From Hephaestia caeni (GTDB lineage Bacteria; Pseudomonadota; Alphaproteobacteria; Sphingomonadales; Sphingomonadaceae), in contig NZ_QXDC01000002.1 of the NCBI RefSeq assembly GCF_003550065.1, positions 186,001 to 250,000 of the forward strand: DNA of 64,000 nt, read 5' to 3'. The notes below the pieces were generated by a model. The model had not been told where the DNA came from. It was given only the letters and a program-made list of their open reading frames with translations, and made no database searches. A program made the translations under genes and the position numbers. This document shows, in pieces, positions 19,104-27,846 of this stretch (within the stretch, counting starts at the first letter, position 1; each line of letters opens with the position of its first letter).

Positions 19104-19120
19104 AGAACCGTAACCAAAAG

Positions 19121-19154
19121 AAAAGGCCGCCCGGTATCTGCCGGACGGCCCTTT
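19121..19154. terminator. Shared terminator between the MFS gene and rplI
   Basis: A stem AAAGGCCG-CCGG paired with CCGG-CGGCCCTTT (one bulge) lies between two convergent genes. A-rich sequence lies on one side and CTTT on the other, so it can end transcription from both directions. Confidence 0.75.
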
Positions 19155-19175
19155 CTCTGGATCGGTTGACGCGGA

Positions 19176-19808
19176 TCAGGCCTGGTCGGCGTCGTCCGCC
19201 TCGACCTCGGTCGCTTCGGCTGTCGGTGCCGGGGCTTCCTCGCCCAGCGCCGCCGCGGCGTCCTGCGATGCCTGATAGTCTTCGGTGAAACCCGCGACGT
19301 CGTGGGCTTCCTCGAACATCTGCGCCATCACGTCGACGCCCTCGGCCTGCATCTCGGCTTCCTCGGGCGAGCGCGCGACGTTGATCTTGATCGTCACCGC
19401 GACTTCGGGGTGCAGCGCGACCTTGACCTCGTGCATGCCGATCGCCTTGATCGGGCGATCGAGCACGACCTGGCTCTTGGCGATCTTATGGCCATCGGCC
19501 TCGAGCGCCTCGACGACGTCGCGCACCGCGACCGAGCCGTAGAGCTGGCCGGTGTTCGACGACTGGCGGATCAGTGTCAGCGAGGTGCCGTCGAGACCCT
19601 TGGCCTCCTTCTCGGCATCGGTGCGGCGGGAAGCGTTCTCGGCCTCCAGACGCTCACGATTGGCTTCGAAGACCTTGCGGTTGGCCTCATTGGCGCGCAG
19701 CGCCTTCTTGCGCGGCAGCAGGAAGTTGCGGGCGAAGCCGTCCTTCACCTTCACCACATCGCCGATGCCGCCGAGCTTCTCGACTCGTTCGAGCAGAATC
19801 ACGTCCAT
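19176..19808 (-). CDS. rplI: 50S ribosomal protein L9 with acidic tail
   Basis: L9 binds 23S rRNA near the L1 stalk and limits frameshifting. The N-domain (MDVILLERVEKLGGIGDVVKVKDGFARN) and the long helix are typical. The C-domain ends around residue 150 (VTIKINVARSPEEAE). About 55 further residues rich in Ala, Glu and Asp make it 210 residues against the usual 150. It is the last gene of the rpsF-rpsR-rplI operon. Confidence 0.97.
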   Translation of the reverse strand: MDVILLERVEKLGGIGDVVKVKDGFARNFLLPRKKALRANEANRKVFEANRERLEAENASRRTDAEKEAKGLDGTSLTLIRQSSNTGQLYGSVAVRDVVEALEADGHKIAKSQVVLDRPIKAIGMHEVKVALHPEVAVTIKINVARSPEEAEMQAEGVDVMAQMFEEAHDVAGFTEDYQASQDAAAALGEEAPAPTAEATEVEADDADQA

Positions 19809-19821
19809 GTGCTTGCCCTCC

Positions 19822-20046
19822 TTACTTCACGAGATAGGGCAGCAGGCCCAGATGACGGGCGCGCTTGATCGCCTGGGCGAGTTCGCGCTGCTTCTTCGCG
19901 CTCACCGAGGTGATGCGCGAGGGAACGATCTTGCCGCGCTCGGAGACGAAGCCCTGGAGCAGGCGGACGTCCTTGTAATCGATCCGGGGTGCATCCTTCG
20001 CGGAGAAGGGGCAGCTCTTGCGGCGGCGGAAAAACGGGCGTGCCAT
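19822..20046 (-). CDS. rpsR: 30S ribosomal protein S18
   Basis: S18 (74 residues) pairs with S6 on the 30S platform. The sequence includes [29 protein letters not shown] and the basic [14 protein letters not shown], all standard. It is the middle gene of the operon, between rpsF (14 bp upstream) and rplI (13 bp downstream). Confidence 0.98.
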   Translation of the reverse strand: MARPFFRRRKSCPFSAKDAPRIDYKDVRLLQGFVSERGKIVPSRITSVSAKKQRELAQAIKRARHLGLLPYLVK

Positions 20047-20060
20047 GTGTTCTGCCTCCC

Positions 20061-20417
20061 TTAATTGCGGTCGCGGCGGCGACCACCGTCGCGGTCGCTC
20101 TTGCGCATCATGACGGTCGGGCCGTTTTCGAGTTCGTCGACGCGAACGGTCATGTAGCGGATGATGTCTTCGTTGATCGCGTTCTGGCGCTCAAGCTCGG
20201 CGACGATGGCGCCGGGGCCGTCGATCTCCAGCATCACGTAATGCGCCTTGCGGTTCTTTGCGATCTTGTACGCGAGGCTGCGCAGACCCCAGGTCTCGGT
20301 CTTGACGACCTTGCCTGACAAGTCCTCGATGATCTTGGTGGCGGCTTCCGCCAGCGCGTCCACCTGCGCCTGTGCCAGATCCTGGCGCGCAAGGAACACG
20401 TGCTCGTAAAGAGCCAT
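20061..20417 (-). CDS. rpsF: 30S ribosomal protein S6
   Basis: S6 (118 residues) begins [14 protein letters not shown] and ends in a basic tail after [31 protein letters not shown] is the conserved core that contacts S18 and rRNA. The open frame upstream to 20603 is not part of the gene. As the first gene of the operon it probably carries the promoter in the region 20420-20600. Confidence 0.97.
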   Translation of the reverse strand: MALYEHVFLARQDLAQAQVDALAEAATKIIEDLSGKVVKTETWGLRSLAYKIAKNRKAHYVMLEIDGPGAIVAELERQNAINEDIIRYMTVRVDELENGPTVMMRKSDRDGGRRRDRN

Positions 20418-20600
20418 GTTTCGTCCTTCGTCTTGGCCGATCGCTGACCCGCGCCCCGTGCGCTGGCCCCTCCGGCTATCGTCTATTGCAACGCAAAACC
20501 AGGGCGGAAAGCGATGCTTCCCACCCCGGTTGCGCGGGTTCCTTAGCGAAATCCGGGCGAAACGCAAGTCCCGGAGTCCTGGTGGAAAGCGGTGCCGGCC
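20418..20600. other. rpsF upstream region with repeated GGAAAGCGRTGC motif
   Basis: The gap holds two related segments, GGCGGAAAGCGATGCTTCCC near 20501 and GGTGGAAAGCGGTGCCGGCC near 20580, about 80 bp apart. They may be repeat elements or part of a leader for S6:S18 autoregulation. No gene is seen. Confidence 0.35.
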
Positions 20601-20603
20601 CAC

Positions 20604-20661
20604 CCCCCCCCACCCGACCTCCCAATGCGATTATCCTATTGGGTGGCCGGGTGGGGGAGTG
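20604..20661 (-). terminator. Long GC-rich hairpin after the RcnB-like gene
   Basis: An arm CCCCCACCCGACCTCCCAAT pairs with ATTGGGTGGCCGGGTGGGGG apart from two mismatches, with a 12-nt AT-containing loop. It lies just past the stop of the minus-strand gene at 20677 and probably ends its transcription before rpsF. Confidence 0.6.
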
Positions 20662-20676
20662 GGCCGGTGCGGCGCC

Positions 20677-21114
20677 TTAGTTCAGGAACGCTCCACCGAT
20701 CACCGCGCCGATCAGGCCGCTGGCGATCGCGACCAGCACCGCATCGTTGCCGGACTGGACCCAGTGATAGCCCCGCGGCGGCGTGTAGAGGCGGTTATAG
20801 CCGCGGTAATTGTTCACCACCCGATAGCGCGGCGCATAGCGATAGTCGAAGCGCTGGCCGCGGGCCCAGGTGCGGTGCGGGGTCGCGTAGACCGGGCGAT
20901 AGGTTGCGTGGGCGGGGCGATAGCTCGTCTGGTAGCGGACTGTTCGCTGGACAGGCCGGCGCACCACCTTGCGCTGCTTGATCACGGTGCGGCCGTTCGC
21001 CTTGTGCTTGACGACGGTCGTCTGGTGGCGCGGCGCCGCTTCGGCGGGGGCCGCGGCCATCAGGGGAATCGCGACCATCGATGCGGCGGCCGCGCTCAGA
21101 AGAAACTTTTTCAT
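20677..21114 (-). CDS. RcnB family periplasmic protein
   Basis: This 145-residue protein has a signal peptide (MKKFLLSAAAASMVAIPLMA, cleaved near APAEA), then a very basic Arg/Tyr-rich region and a C-terminal RcnB-type domain: WARGQRFDYRYAPRYRVVNNY, PPRGYHWVQSGNDAVLVAI, then a hydrophobic IASGLIGAVIGG. RcnB of E. coli is a periplasmic nickel/cobalt homeostasis protein, but sphingomonads carry many relatives of unknown role, so a metal function is only a family-level inference. It is transcribed alone. Confidence 0.75.
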   Translation of the reverse strand: MKKFLLSAAAASMVAIPLMAAAPAEAAPRHQTTVVKHKANGRTVIKQRKVVRRPVQRTVRYQTSYRPAHATYRPVYATPHRTWARGQRFDYRYAPRYRVVNNYRGYNRLYTPPRGYHWVQSGNDAVLVAIASGLIGAVIGGAFLN

Positions 21115-21309
21115 GACTGCTACTCCACTTCTTCATCGGCGCCCTCATTCGGCGTCATGGCCAAGCTAGGCAGCCGGTGTCGCGCAGATGTGTCGGCGAT
21201 CGTGCGAAATGGTCGCAAATTGTCGCGGCGGCGCGGAGGGCGCATTGCTCGCCGCTTGCCATCGTCGGCGCGCGTTTCTAACCGGGCGGTTCGTTTCGCT
21301 GAGGAGACC

Positions 21310-22248
21310 ATGATGCGCGCGTTCATCTTTCCGGGGCAGGGCAGCCAGGCCGTCGGCATGGGCGGCGGGCTTGCCGACGCCAGCCCCGTCGCGCGCGCGG
21401 TGTTCGAGGAAGTCGACGAAGCGCTCGGCCAGAATCTGTTCCGGCTGATGCGCGAAGGCCCGGCCGATGACCTGACGCTGACCGAGAACGCGCAGCCCGC
21501 GATCATGGCGAACGCGATCGCGACGCTCCGGGTATTCGAGCAGGAAGGCGGCATCCGGCTCGCGGACAAGGCCGATTTCGTCGCCGGGCACAGCCTGGGC
21601 GAATATACCGCCTTGTGCGCGGCCGGCGCGATCGATCTCGCCACCACCGCGCGGCTGCTCAGGCTACGCGGACGCGCGATGCAGGCGGCGGTCCCCGTGG
21701 GTGAGGGCGCGATGGCGGCGCTGCTCGGCGCCGACGTGGGAATGGCGCAGAAAATCGCCGACGCCGCCGCGGAGGGGCAGGTCTGCACCGTCGCCAATGA
21801 CAATGATCCCGGCCAGGTCGTGCTGTCGGGCGCGCGCGAGGCGATCGAGCGCGCGATCGCGCTTGCGAAAGACATGGGTGCCAGGCGCGCGGTGTCGTTG
21901 CCGGTGTCGGCGCCTTTCCATTGCCCGCTGATGCAGCCCGCCGCCGATGCCATGCATGCCGCGCTTGCCGACGCGCGGATCGAGGCGCCGCTGGTGCCCG
22001 TCTACGCCAATGTCACCGCCGCGCCGGTGAGCGATCCCGATGCGATCCGCACCCACCTCGTCGAGCAGGTCACCGGGCGCGTGCGCTGGCGCGAATCGGT
22101 GCTCGCGATGCACGATGCGGGGGTGTGGCTGTTCGTCGAATTCGGCGCCAAGGTGCTCGGCGCGATGGTCAAGCGGACCGTTCCCGATGCCGGCACCAAC
22201 AGCGTCATCACGATGGATGACGTCGAGGCGTTGGTGAAAGAGATTTAG
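21310..22248 (+). CDS. fabD: Malonyl-CoA:ACP transacylase
   Basis: FabD moves malonate from CoA to acyl carrier protein to start each elongation cycle. The 312 residues show FIFPGQGSQAVGMG, the nucleophile GHSLGEYTAL (Ser about residue 98), the conserved Arg in LLRLRGRAMQ, the catalytic His in SAPFHCPLM and the end motif EFGAKVLGAMVKRT. GAGGAGACC precedes an ATGATG at 21310. A long upstream extension of the frame is not real. The fabD-fabG-acpP-fabF order that follows confirms the assignment. Confidence 0.97.
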   Translation: MMRAFIFPGQGSQAVGMGGGLADASPVARAVFEEVDEALGQNLFRLMREGPADDLTLTENAQPAIMANAIATLRVFEQEGGIRLADKADFVAGHSLGEYTALCAAGAIDLATTARLLRLRGRAMQAAVPVGEGAMAALLGADVGMAQKIADAAAEGQVCTVANDNDPGQVVLSGAREAIERAIALAKDMGARRAVSLPVSAPFHCPLMQPAADAMHAALADARIEAPLVPVYANVTAAPVSDPDAIRTHLVEQVTGRVRWRESVLAMHDAGVWLFVEFGAKVLGAMVKRTVPDAGTNSVITMDDVEALVKEI

Positions 22249-22345
22249 TTTTCGCGCGGAGGCGCGACGTTTGGAGGGGATATCCGTCGCGTCGCCAACG
22301 ACTATACCCCTCTACGTCTCTATGCGCACCAAATCATGGAGTGAT

Positions 22346-23089
22346 ATGATGTTCGACCTCACAGGCATGACTGCGCTGGTGACCGGCGCTTCGGGCGGAA
22401 TCGGCTCGGCGATCGCGACCGCGCTCGCGGCGCAGGGCGCGCGACTGGCGGTGTCGGGCTCGAATGCCGAGAAACTGGCTGCTTTCCGTTCAACGTTGGG
22501 CGGCGATCATGTGGCCGTACCCGCGAACCTCGCCGATGCCGCCGCCGTCGATGCGCTGGTGCCCGCCGCGGTCGAGGCGCTTGGCGGCCGGCTCGATATC
22601 CTCGTCAACAATGCCGGCGTTACGCGCGACAATCTGGCGATGCGGATGAAGGATGACGAATGGGATCAGGTGATCCGCGTCAACCTGGAGGCGGCATTCC
22701 GCCTTGCCCGCGCCGCTACCCGGCCGATGATGAAGGCGCGGTTCGGCCGGATCATCTCGATCACCTCGGTCGTCGGGCAGACGGGCAATCCGGGGCAGGC
22801 CAATTATGCGGCATCGAAGGCGGGGCTGGTGGGCATGTCGAAGGCGCTGGCGCAGGAACTCGCCAGCCGCAACATCACCGTCAATTGCGTCGCGCCCGGC
22901 TTTATCCGATCGGCGATGACCGACGTGCTGCCCGAGGCGCAGAAGGAATCGCTGCTCGGGCGCATCCCCGCGGGCGATCTGGGTACGGGCGAGGATATCG
23001 GTGCGGCGGTGGTCTATCTGGCCAGCAAGGAGGCCGGTTACGTCACCGGACAGACGCTGCACGTCAACGGTGGCATGGCAATGATCTGA
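22346..23089 (+). CDS. fabG: 3-oxoacyl-[ACP] reductase
   Basis: FabG reduces 3-oxoacyl-ACP with NADPH in fatty acid elongation. This 247-residue SDR has the cofactor motif TGASGGIG, the NNAG motif, and the catalytic Ser-Tyr-Lys (ISITSVVGQTGNPGQANYAASKAG). The C-terminal GYVTGQTLHVNGGMAMI is the family ending. I start at 22346 (MMFDLTGMTALVTG); the frame is open to 22271, but the conserved protein begins here. It sits between fabD and acpP. Confidence 0.96.
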   Translation: MMFDLTGMTALVTGASGGIGSAIATALAAQGARLAVSGSNAEKLAAFRSTLGGDHVAVPANLADAAAVDALVPAAVEALGGRLDILVNNAGVTRDNLAMRMKDDEWDQVIRVNLEAAFRLARAATRPMMKARFGRIISITSVVGQTGNPGQANYAASKAGLVGMSKALAQELASRNITVNCVAPGFIRSAMTDVLPEAQKESLLGRIPAGDLGTGEDIGAAVVYLASKEAGYVTGQTLHVNGGMAMI

Positions 23090-23170
23090 CGTCCGGACTT
23101 GCCACGACGGGGCACGCGTTCTACGTGCGTTCAGGAAATTCAAACCCCAACTGAAAGAGGGACTAGGGAC

Positions 23171-23407
23171 ATGAGCGAGACCGCCGATCGCGTGAAGAAG
23201 ATCGTCGTCGAGCATCTCGGCGTCGAGGCCGACAAGGTCACCGAAGACGCGAGCTTCATCGACGATCTCGGTGCAGACAGCCTCGACATCGTTGAGCTGG
23301 TGATGGCGTTCGAGGAGGAATTCGGCGTCGAAATCCCCGACGATGCTGCCGAGAAGATCACGACCGTCAAGGACGCGATCACCTATATCGACGAGCACAA
23401 GGGCTGA
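23171..23407 (+). CDS. acpP: Acyl carrier protein
   Basis: ACP (78 residues) carries growing acyl chains on phosphopantetheine. The attachment serine is in [20 protein letters not shown]. The protein is acidic, as usual, and starts at ATG 23171 after GGGAC; AGAGGGAC supplies the ribosome binding site. It lies between fabG and fabF, with terminator-like hairpins after it. Confidence 0.98.
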   Translation: MSETADRVKKIVVEHLGVEADKVTEDASFIDDLGADSLDIVELVMAFEEEFGVEIPDDAAEKITTVKDAITYIDEHKG

Positions 23408-23410
23408 TCG

Positions 23411-23480
23411 AAGCCTGCTTTCAGGCTTGGTCGCTCGATAGACGGCTCCCGCCCGGTTTCCGGTGCCGGGGGCCGTTTCT
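23411..23480 (+). terminator. Hairpins after acpP
   Basis: Two structures lie in tandem. AAGCCTG-CTTT-CAGGCTT is at 23411-23428. A GC-rich stem, ACGGCTCCC with GGGGGCCGT, at 23442-23476 is followed by TTCTGTTT. The second looks like an intrinsic terminator, which would set acpP apart from fabF and allow the very high acpP expression usual in bacteria. Confidence 0.6.
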
Positions 23481-23534
23481 GTTTATCCATCGACGCTCCT
23501 CCGGCGATTGCCGGCGGTGCGTTGCAACGAAGAG

Positions 23535-23558
23535 ACCCCGGCGCGTTGCCGGGGTGAC
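23535..23558. repeat. REP-like palindrome before fabF
   Basis: ACCCCGGC-GCGTT-GCCGGGGTGAC is a second forward copy of the GGGGTGAC palindrome family seen at 457-479. It sits immediately before the fabF ribosome binding site (AGGAGAAGC). Confidence 0.6.
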
Positions 23559-23575
23559 GTACTAGGAGAAGCGGC

Positions 23576-24835
23576 ATGCGCCGTGTCGTCGTCACCGGTC
23601 TCGGCCTTGTCACCCCGCTCGGCGGTGACGTCGAGACGAGCTGGGCCAACATCATCGCGTCCCGGTCGGGCGCAGGGCCGATCACGCGTTTCGATGCGTC
23701 GGATCAGAAATGCCGGATCGCGTGCGAGGTGAAGCCCGCCGACCACGCTTATGGTTTCGATGCCGGCAAGCGCGTCGATCACAAGATCCAGCGTCAGGTC
23801 GATCCGTTTATCGTCTACGGCATCGATGCCGCGGGGCAAGCGATCGAGGATGCCGGGCTCACCGACATGACCGAGGAGGAGCGATTCCGCGCCGGTTGTT
23901 CAATCGGCGCGGGGATCGGCGGCCTGCCGGGGATCGAAAGCGAATCGATCGTGCTCCACGAAAAGGGGCCGAGCCGCGTCAGCCCGCACTTCGTCCACGG
24001 CCGGCTGATCAACCTGATCTCGGGCCAGGTCTCGATCAAATACGGGTTGATGGGGCCGAATCACGCGGTCGTCACGGCGTGCTCGACGGGCGCGCATTCG
24101 ATCGGCGATGCGGCGCGGATGATCGCGATGGACGATGCCGATGTCATGCTCGCCGGCGGCGCCGAGGGCGCGATCTGCCCGCTCGGCATCGCGGGCTTCG
24201 CGCAGGCGCGCGCGCTCAGCACCAATTTCAACGACACGCCCGAAAAGGCCAGCCGCCCCTATGATGTCGATCGCGACGGCTTCGTGATGGGCGAGGGCGC
24301 AGGCGTGGTCGTGCTCGAGGAATATGAGCGCGCCAAGGCCCGCAGCGCCAAGATTTACGCCGAGGTGATCGGCTATGGCCTGTCGGGCGACGCCTATCAC
24401 GTCACCGCGCCGCATCCCGAAGGATCGGGCGCGTTCCGGTCGATGCAGATGGCGGTGCGCAAATCGGGGCTCGCGCTGTCCGATATCGACTATATCAATG
24501 CGCACGGCACCTCGACCCCGCTTGGCGACGAGCTGGAATTGGGCGCGGTGCGGCGGCTGTTCGGCGATGCGATCGGCGATCTGTCGATGAGTTCGACCAA
24601 ATCGGCGATCGGGCATCTGCTCGGCGGTGCCGGCGCGGTCGAATCGATCTTCTGCATCCTCGCGATGCGCGATCAGATCGTGCCGCCCACGCTCAACCTC
24701 GATCATCCGAGCGAGGGGTGCGCGGGCGTCGATCTCGTCCCGCACACGGCGAAGAAGCGCAAGGTGAAGGCGGTGCTCAACAACAGCTTCGGCTTCGGCG
24801 GCACCAACGCCTCGCTGGTGCTGCGGGCGCTCTAG
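23576..24835 (+). CDS. fabF: 3-oxoacyl-[ACP] synthase II
   Basis: FabF condenses malonyl-ACP with acyl-ACP. The 419 residues begin MRRVVVTGLGLVTPLG. The catalytic triad is visible as Cys in VVTACSTGAHSIGDA, His in INAHGTSTPLGD and His in SAIGHLLGGAGA. The C-terminal NNSFGFGGTNASLVL is standard. AGGAGAAGC precedes the start. mltG begins 4 bp after its stop, so the two are probably co-transcribed. Confidence 0.97.
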   Translation: MRRVVVTGLGLVTPLGGDVETSWANIIASRSGAGPITRFDASDQKCRIACEVKPADHAYGFDAGKRVDHKIQRQVDPFIVYGIDAAGQAIEDAGLTDMTEEERFRAGCSIGAGIGGLPGIESESIVLHEKGPSRVSPHFVHGRLINLISGQVSIKYGLMGPNHAVVTACSTGAHSIGDAARMIAMDDADVMLAGGAEGAICPLGIAGFAQARALSTNFNDTPEKASRPYDVDRDGFVMGEGAGVVVLEEYERAKARSAKIYAEVIGYGLSGDAYHVTAPHPEGSGAFRSMQMAVRKSGLALSDIDYINAHGTSTPLGDELELGAVRRLFGDAIGDLSMSSTKSAIGHLLGGAGAVESIFCILAMRDQIVPPTLNLDHPSEGCAGVDLVPHTAKKRKVKAVLNNSFGFGGTNASLVLRAL

Positions 24836-24839
24836 TCCG

Positions 24840-25808
24840 ATGCGCAAGCCCGGCTGCCTCGGCCTGCTGATCGCGCTCGCCGCGATCCTCGGGGTGTTTC
24901 TGGTCGCCCAGAGCTGGAGCGGCGCCGGGCCGGCGGAAAAGACCGTCACCGTCGTCGTGCCGCAGGGGGCGACGCTGACCCGTGCGGCCGATCAGCTCGA
25001 GGCGGCGGGGGCGATTGGTTCGGCGCGGCGTTTCCTGCTGCTGGCCAAGTTGTTCGGCGGTTCCGCCCCGATCAAGGCCGGCGAATATCAGCTTCCGGCG
25101 CATGTCAGCCAGTCGGACATTCTGTCGGCGATGCAGAACGGCAAGACGCTCCAGCGGCTGGTGACGATCCCCGAGGGGCTACCCTCGATCTACGTTCAGC
25201 AAAAGCTTGCCGAGGCGGCCGCGCTGACCGGCAGCGTCGCCGTGCCGGCCGAAGGCTCGGTGTTGCCCGACAGCTATAGTTATCAGCGCGGCGATACGCG
25301 CGCGTCGGTACTGTCGGCGATGCAGGGGGCGATGTCGCGCTATCTCGCGGAGGCCTGGAAGCGACGCCAGCCGGGAATCGCGGTTGCCACCCCGCGTGAG
25401 GCGCTGATCCTCGCGTCGATTGTCGAGAAGGAGACCGGCAAGCCCTCAGAACGGCGCACGGTGGCCGCGGTCTATTCCAACCGGCTCAAGCGCGGCATGC
25501 CGCTTCAGGCCGATCCGACGGTGATCTATCCGATCACCCACGGCAAGCCGCTCGGCCGCCGCATCCTGCGATCCGAACTGGAAGCGAAAAACGGCTATAA
25601 CACCTATGCGATGGCCGGGCTGCCCGAAGGGCCGATCTGCAACCCCGGCCGCGCTTCGATCGATGCCGTGCTGAATCCGGCGGCCTCGAACGCGCTCTAT
25701 TTCGTCGCCGATGGCACGGGCGGGCATGTGTTTGCCGATACGCTCGATCAGCACAACGCCAACGTCGCCAAATGGTACGCCATCCGCCGCGCGCGCGGCG
25801 AGATGTGA
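24840..25808 (+). CDS. mltG: Endolytic murein transglycosylase MltG
   Basis: MltG (322 residues) cuts nascent peptidoglycan strands at the inner membrane and limits glycan length. It has one N-terminal membrane segment (LGLLIALAAILGVFLVAQSW), a LysM-like module, and the YceG domain with catalytic Glu in ILASIVEKETGKPSERRTVA and the ending TYAMAGLPEGPICNPGRASI. The gene often follows fabF in alphaproteobacteria, as here. Confidence 0.96.
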   Translation: MRKPGCLGLLIALAAILGVFLVAQSWSGAGPAEKTVTVVVPQGATLTRAADQLEAAGAIGSARRFLLLAKLFGGSAPIKAGEYQLPAHVSQSDILSAMQNGKTLQRLVTIPEGLPSIYVQQKLAEAAALTGSVAVPAEGSVLPDSYSYQRGDTRASVLSAMQGAMSRYLAEAWKRRQPGIAVATPREALILASIVEKETGKPSERRTVAAVYSNRLKRGMPLQADPTVIYPITHGKPLGRRILRSELEAKNGYNTYAMAGLPEGPICNPGRASIDAVLNPAASNALYFVADGTGGHVFADTLDQHNANVAKWYAIRRARGEM

Positions 25809-25868
25809 GAACGTTCACTTTGGCTGAAATCTAGGCTATGCCCTCGCGAAACGAGGGGAGCCCGAACG

Positions 25869-27614
25869 ATGCCGTTTCGCCTGATCGCCGCCGCGTTATT
25901 GCTGTGCCTGTCGGGCGCGGCGGCGCAGGCGCAGGGCTTCCTCCACACGCGCGGCACCGAAATCGTCGACGGCGACGGTGCCCCGGTGCTGCTGCGCGGC
26001 ATGGGGCTGGGCGGCTGGATGCTCCAGGAAGGCTATATGCTCGGGCTGGGCGATCTGGAGAAAGGGCAACAGCACGTTGTTCGTCAGCACATCGCCGAAC
26101 TGATCGGCCCCGATCGCACCGCCGACTTCTATCGCGCCTGGCTTGATCATTACATCACCAAGGCCGATGTGGATGCGATGGGGCGCTGGGGCTTCAACTC
26201 GATCCGGCTACCGATGCACTACAATCTGTTGCTCGACGAGGCCGTGCCCGCGGGCGTAGATCGCTGGAAGGAAGACGGCTTTGCGCGCATCGACGCGCTG
26301 ATCGATTGGGCGCGCGCGAACCGGATCTACGTCATCCTCGATCTCCACGCCGCGCCGGGCGGGCAGGGGGCCGACCTGCCGATCGCCGATCGCGATCCCG
26401 ATACGCCGTCGCTGTGGGACAGCGCCGAGAACCAGCGTCGCACCGTCGCCTTGTGGCACAAGCTTGCCACGCGCTACGCCGACGAACCGTGGGTCGGGGG
26501 CTACGACATTCTCAACGAGCCCAATTGGGATTTCGATGGGGAGGGCGGCGGGCATGGCTGCAAGGAGCAAGGAAATGCCCCGCTGACGGCGCTGCTCAAG
26601 CGCATCACGAGCGCGATCCGCGCGGTCGACCGGCGGCATCTGATTGTCATCGAGGGCAATTGCTGGGGCAATAATTACGCCGGGATGCTGCCCGCGTGGG
26701 ACGGCAATATGGTGCTGAGCTTCCACAAATATTGGAACCACAACACCGACGCCGACCTCACCGATATCCTGGGGCTGCGCGAGAAATACGGCATGCCCGT
26801 CTGGCTCGGCGAATCGGGGGAGAATTCGAACGTCTGGTTCCGCGACGCGATCCGGCTGGTCGAACGCCACGGCATCGGCTGGTCGTGGTGGCCGCTCAAG
26901 AAGATCGGCTTCAATAATCCGCTCGAAGTCGCGCCCAATCCGGGCTGGAAGAAGCTCGTCGACTATTGGATCCACGATGGTCCGCGCCCGTCGACCGCCG
27001 AGGCCGATCAAACGCTGATGCGACTCGCCACGCACGACATCGCGTTCGAGAACAACATCCGGCACCCCGACGTCATCGACGCGATGTTCCGGCTGCCGCA
27101 TTCGGATCGCGCGATCCCGTTTGCACCGCACGTGTTGGGCAAGGCGCCGCTGACGATCGCGGCGGTCGATTACGACATGGGGCCGGCGGGCGTCGCCTAT
27201 CACGATCGCGTCGACGCCAATTATCACATCGCGACCGGCGGCGATCGCACCGAATGGAACGACGGCCGCACCTATCGCAACGACGGCGTTGACATCGCCC
27301 GCGAGGCGGATGGCACTCCGTTTGTCGATCGTTTCGAAGCGGGCGAATGGATGCAATATACGATCACCGCCGAGGGTGGCGGCGCGGCGCGGCTGGTGCT
27401 CGCCACGGCGGCTGCCCGGGGGGCAACGATCGGTGTGCGGATCAACGACGGTCCGGCGAAGGCCATCGCGGTGCACGCCGCGAACGGCTGGACGAGTACG
27501 GCGCCGATTGACGTGACGTTGCTGCCCGGCATCAACCGATTGAAGATCGCGGTGCACGATGGCGAGGTTCGGCTCAAGGCACTGCGCCTGGCACTGGAAC
27601 GACGCCGCGAATAG
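25869..27614 (+). CDS. Secreted GH5 family glycoside hydrolase with C-terminal CBM6/35-like domain
   Basis: This 581-residue protein has a signal peptide (MPFRLIAAALLLCLSGAAAQAQ), a TIM-barrel GH5 domain at residues 25-400 with acid/base Glu in YDILNEPN (about 215) and nucleophile Glu in WLGESGEN (about 314), and a beta-rich C-terminal region from about residue 435. That region contains VDRFEAGEWMQYTITAEGG and LLPGINRLKIAV, typical of CBM6/CBM35 sugar-binding modules. It probably cuts a beta-glucan or similar beta-linked polysaccharide outside the inner membrane; the exact substrate is not readable. Its stop is 23 bp from the left end of the integrated element, so the insertion left it intact. 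Confidence 0.88.
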   Translation: MPFRLIAAALLLCLSGAAAQAQGFLHTRGTEIVDGDGAPVLLRGMGLGGWMLQEGYMLGLGDLEKGQQHVVRQHIAELIGPDRTADFYRAWLDHYITKADVDAMGRWGFNSIRLPMHYNLLLDEAVPAGVDRWKEDGFARIDALIDWARANRIYVILDLHAAPGGQGADLPIADRDPDTPSLWDSAENQRRTVALWHKLATRYADEPWVGGYDILNEPNWDFDGEGGGHGCKEQGNAPLTALLKRITSAIRAVDRRHLIVIEGNCWGNNYAGMLPAWDGNMVLSFHKYWNHNTDADLTDILGLREKYGMPVWLGESGENSNVWFRDAIRLVERHGIGWSWWPLKKIGFNNPLEVAPNPGWKKLVDYWIHDGPRPSTAEADQTLMRLATHDIAFENNIRHPDVIDAMFRLPHSDRAIPFAPHVLGKAPLTIAAVDYDMGPAGVAYHDRVDANYHIATGGDRTEWNDGRTYRNDGVDIAREADGTPFVDRFEAGEWMQYTITAEGGGAARLVLATAAARGATIGVRINDGPAKAIAVHAANGWTSTAPIDVTLLPGINRLKIAVHDGEVRLKALRLALERRRE

Positions 27615-27637
27615 ATTCCCACGCCCGCAAGAATTGG

Positions 27638-27653
27638 TTGGTGACCCCTACGG
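27638..27653. mobile_element. attL of the tRNA-Glu element
   Basis: TTGGTGACCCCTACGG is identical to 44520-44535, where it forms the CCA end, acceptor strand and part of the T-arm of tRNA-Glu on the minus strand. Here it is an orphan copy 23 bp after the GH5 stop, marking the distal end of the insertion. Confidence 0.88.
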
Positions 27654-27716
27654 TCACCCGGTTGCCGTGGCAAGGTATTGATAAACGGAAGTTTCTTATG
27701 CTTCCTAGCGGGGAGA

Positions 27717-27734
27717 TACCATCCGATATACCAT
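27717..27734. repeat. Left arm-type repeat (TACCATCNGATATACCAT)
   Basis: This 18-bp sequence differs by one base from 44389-44406 at the other end of the element. Both contain ATACCAT units. Paired repeats inside each end are the usual layout of arm sites bound by a tyrosine integrase or excisionase. The stretch 27654-27846 around it holds no gene. Confidence 0.65.
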
Positions 27735-27846
27735 ATGTCCATAGGGATCATATGAGTGTCTTTGGAACAGGAGGAAGGCAACGCAGATTGCGTTTAAGAA
27801 TGTAACCCGCTGCCCCGTGTCATGGCATCGAGTGTAGTGGTGCGCA

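Noticed and set aside
20416-21309. Upstream extension of fabD
   Set aside because: It is antisense to the RcnB-like gene; FabD starts with the conserved FIFPGQGSQ after GAGGAG.
27272-27781. Minus-strand 169-residue frame across the left end of the element
   Set aside because: It crosses the GH5 3' end and attL, has no domain and mirrors GH5 codons.
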